Positions 63,714 to 64,000 of a stretch of 64,000 bases of DNA are shown here, one piece after another. The DNA comes from Prorocentrum cordatum (Eukaryota; Sar; Dinophyceae; Prorocentrales; Prorocentraceae). Where the stretch lies: positions 73,274-137,273 of the forward strand of contig CAUYUJ010018496.1 of the NCBI GenBank assembly GCA_963575745.1, written 5' to 3'. The translations under genes were made by a program, and so were the position numbers. Numbering within the stretch: position 1 is the first letter of the stretch; each line of letters opens with the position of its first letter. The notes under the pieces were generated by a model that worked only from the letters and a program-made list of their open reading frames with translations, was not told the origin of the DNA and ran no database searches.

Positions 63714-63792
63714 CCTCCTCCTCCTCCTCCTCCTCCTCCTCCTCCTCCTCCTCCTCCTCCTGCTCCTCCTCCTCCTCCTCCGCCCATTTCAG
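63714..63792 (+). repeat. TCC tract ending in an AG acceptor
   Basis: TCC repeats to 63780, then CGCCCATTTCAG at 63781-63792, the same layout as the intron end before 8129. Confidence 0.75.
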
Positions 63793-64000
63793 TGGCTATT
63801 CCGCAAGGCTGCCCCCCTTGCCCTCCAGAGTATGACGACATCTTTCGTGTGGGCCTGAATGCCGACACATTGGACGGCGCGACCTCGTTGTGGCTCCAGC
63901 GTGCTGCTGGAGAGGTGTTGGGTCTTCACCAGATGGACGTTTCCAAACAGCGATGCTGGGGTCAGCCGCTAGAGACACGGATGGTTTCAGCATCCTTGTT
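63793..64000 (+). CDS. Open exon running off the right edge, unidentified
   Basis: From TG GCT ATT CCG the frame is open to the window end (69 codons): AIPQGCPPCPPEYDDIF, RVGLNADTLDGATSLWLQRA, AGEVLGLHQMDVSKQRCW. It has no ATG near its start, so it is an internal exon behind the TCC/AG intron end. The composition is protein-like and not repetitive. I do not recognise it; a retroelement fragment is possible. Confidence 0.35.

Overview
The window looks like nuclear DNA of a dinoflagellate, possibly Prorocentrum-like (the genus is a guess). Four things point there. Copies of the dinoflagellate trans-splicing leader (DinoSL) are embedded in the DNA at 22014-22065 and 9343-9359, with a weaker copy at 28231-28251. 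Protein families expanded in dinoflagellates are present: a CGCRGWC / GDRLEPSDTL multicopy family, a secreted protein with a GDPRLQN...FDLM-type motif, and DNA methyltransferase-like and Copia genes. Some introns appear to start with GA. The rest is GC-rich, gene-poor DNA packed with microsatellites, minisatellites and short inverted-repeat elements. There is no bacterial operon structure.

Layout. 1-8.4 kb holds four plus-strand genes or gene pieces: a terminal exon (149-277), an acidic-repeat/lysine-glycine-rich protein (812-2997), a frameshifted member of a dinoflagellate multicopy family (3813-6439) and a C5-cytosine-DNA-methyltransferase-like gene (6681-8392). Their introns consist largely of microsatellite: CT/TCC, CTA, or GAG followed by CTC. 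9.3-17.6 kb is a degenerate Ty1/Copia retrotransposon in the same orientation. Its order is DinoSL relic, Gag zinc knuckle plus retropepsin, a P/Q-rich coiled-coil frame, a methyltransferase-like CPPC domain, integrase, reverse transcriptase and RNase H. It is broken by frameshifts, in-frame stops and a CT/AG palindrome, and I found no LTRs.

17.8-61 kb is almost entirely repeats. At least ten families of short inverted-repeat (MITE-like) elements can be recognised because they recur or because their ends are complementary. One family has 7-8 bp target duplications, and one element is inserted inside another with a 7-bp duplication. A larger element with 10-bp terminal inverted repeats occurs twice (19920-21082, 42262-43982) and carries internal minisatellites that differ in copy number. 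Islands of coding potential here are a retroposed single-membrane-span protein (22196-22525) behind three successive DinoSL relics, a possible second retrocopy (28231-28833) and the tail of a LINE reverse transcriptase (30436-30810). Long tandem arrays include a 2.36-kb CCATTR array, a 15-unit 90-bp array, a 73-bp array and a GGACCA array.

61.2-64 kb has one clean secreted cysteine-rich protein (61227-61820), a cluster of three copies of a 150-170 bp element, and an open exon running off the right edge behind a TCC tract.

The genes do not form a pathway. What links them is recycling of mRNA and transposons: trans-spliced transcripts copied back into DNA, and methyltransferase-like sequences both beside and inside a Copia element.
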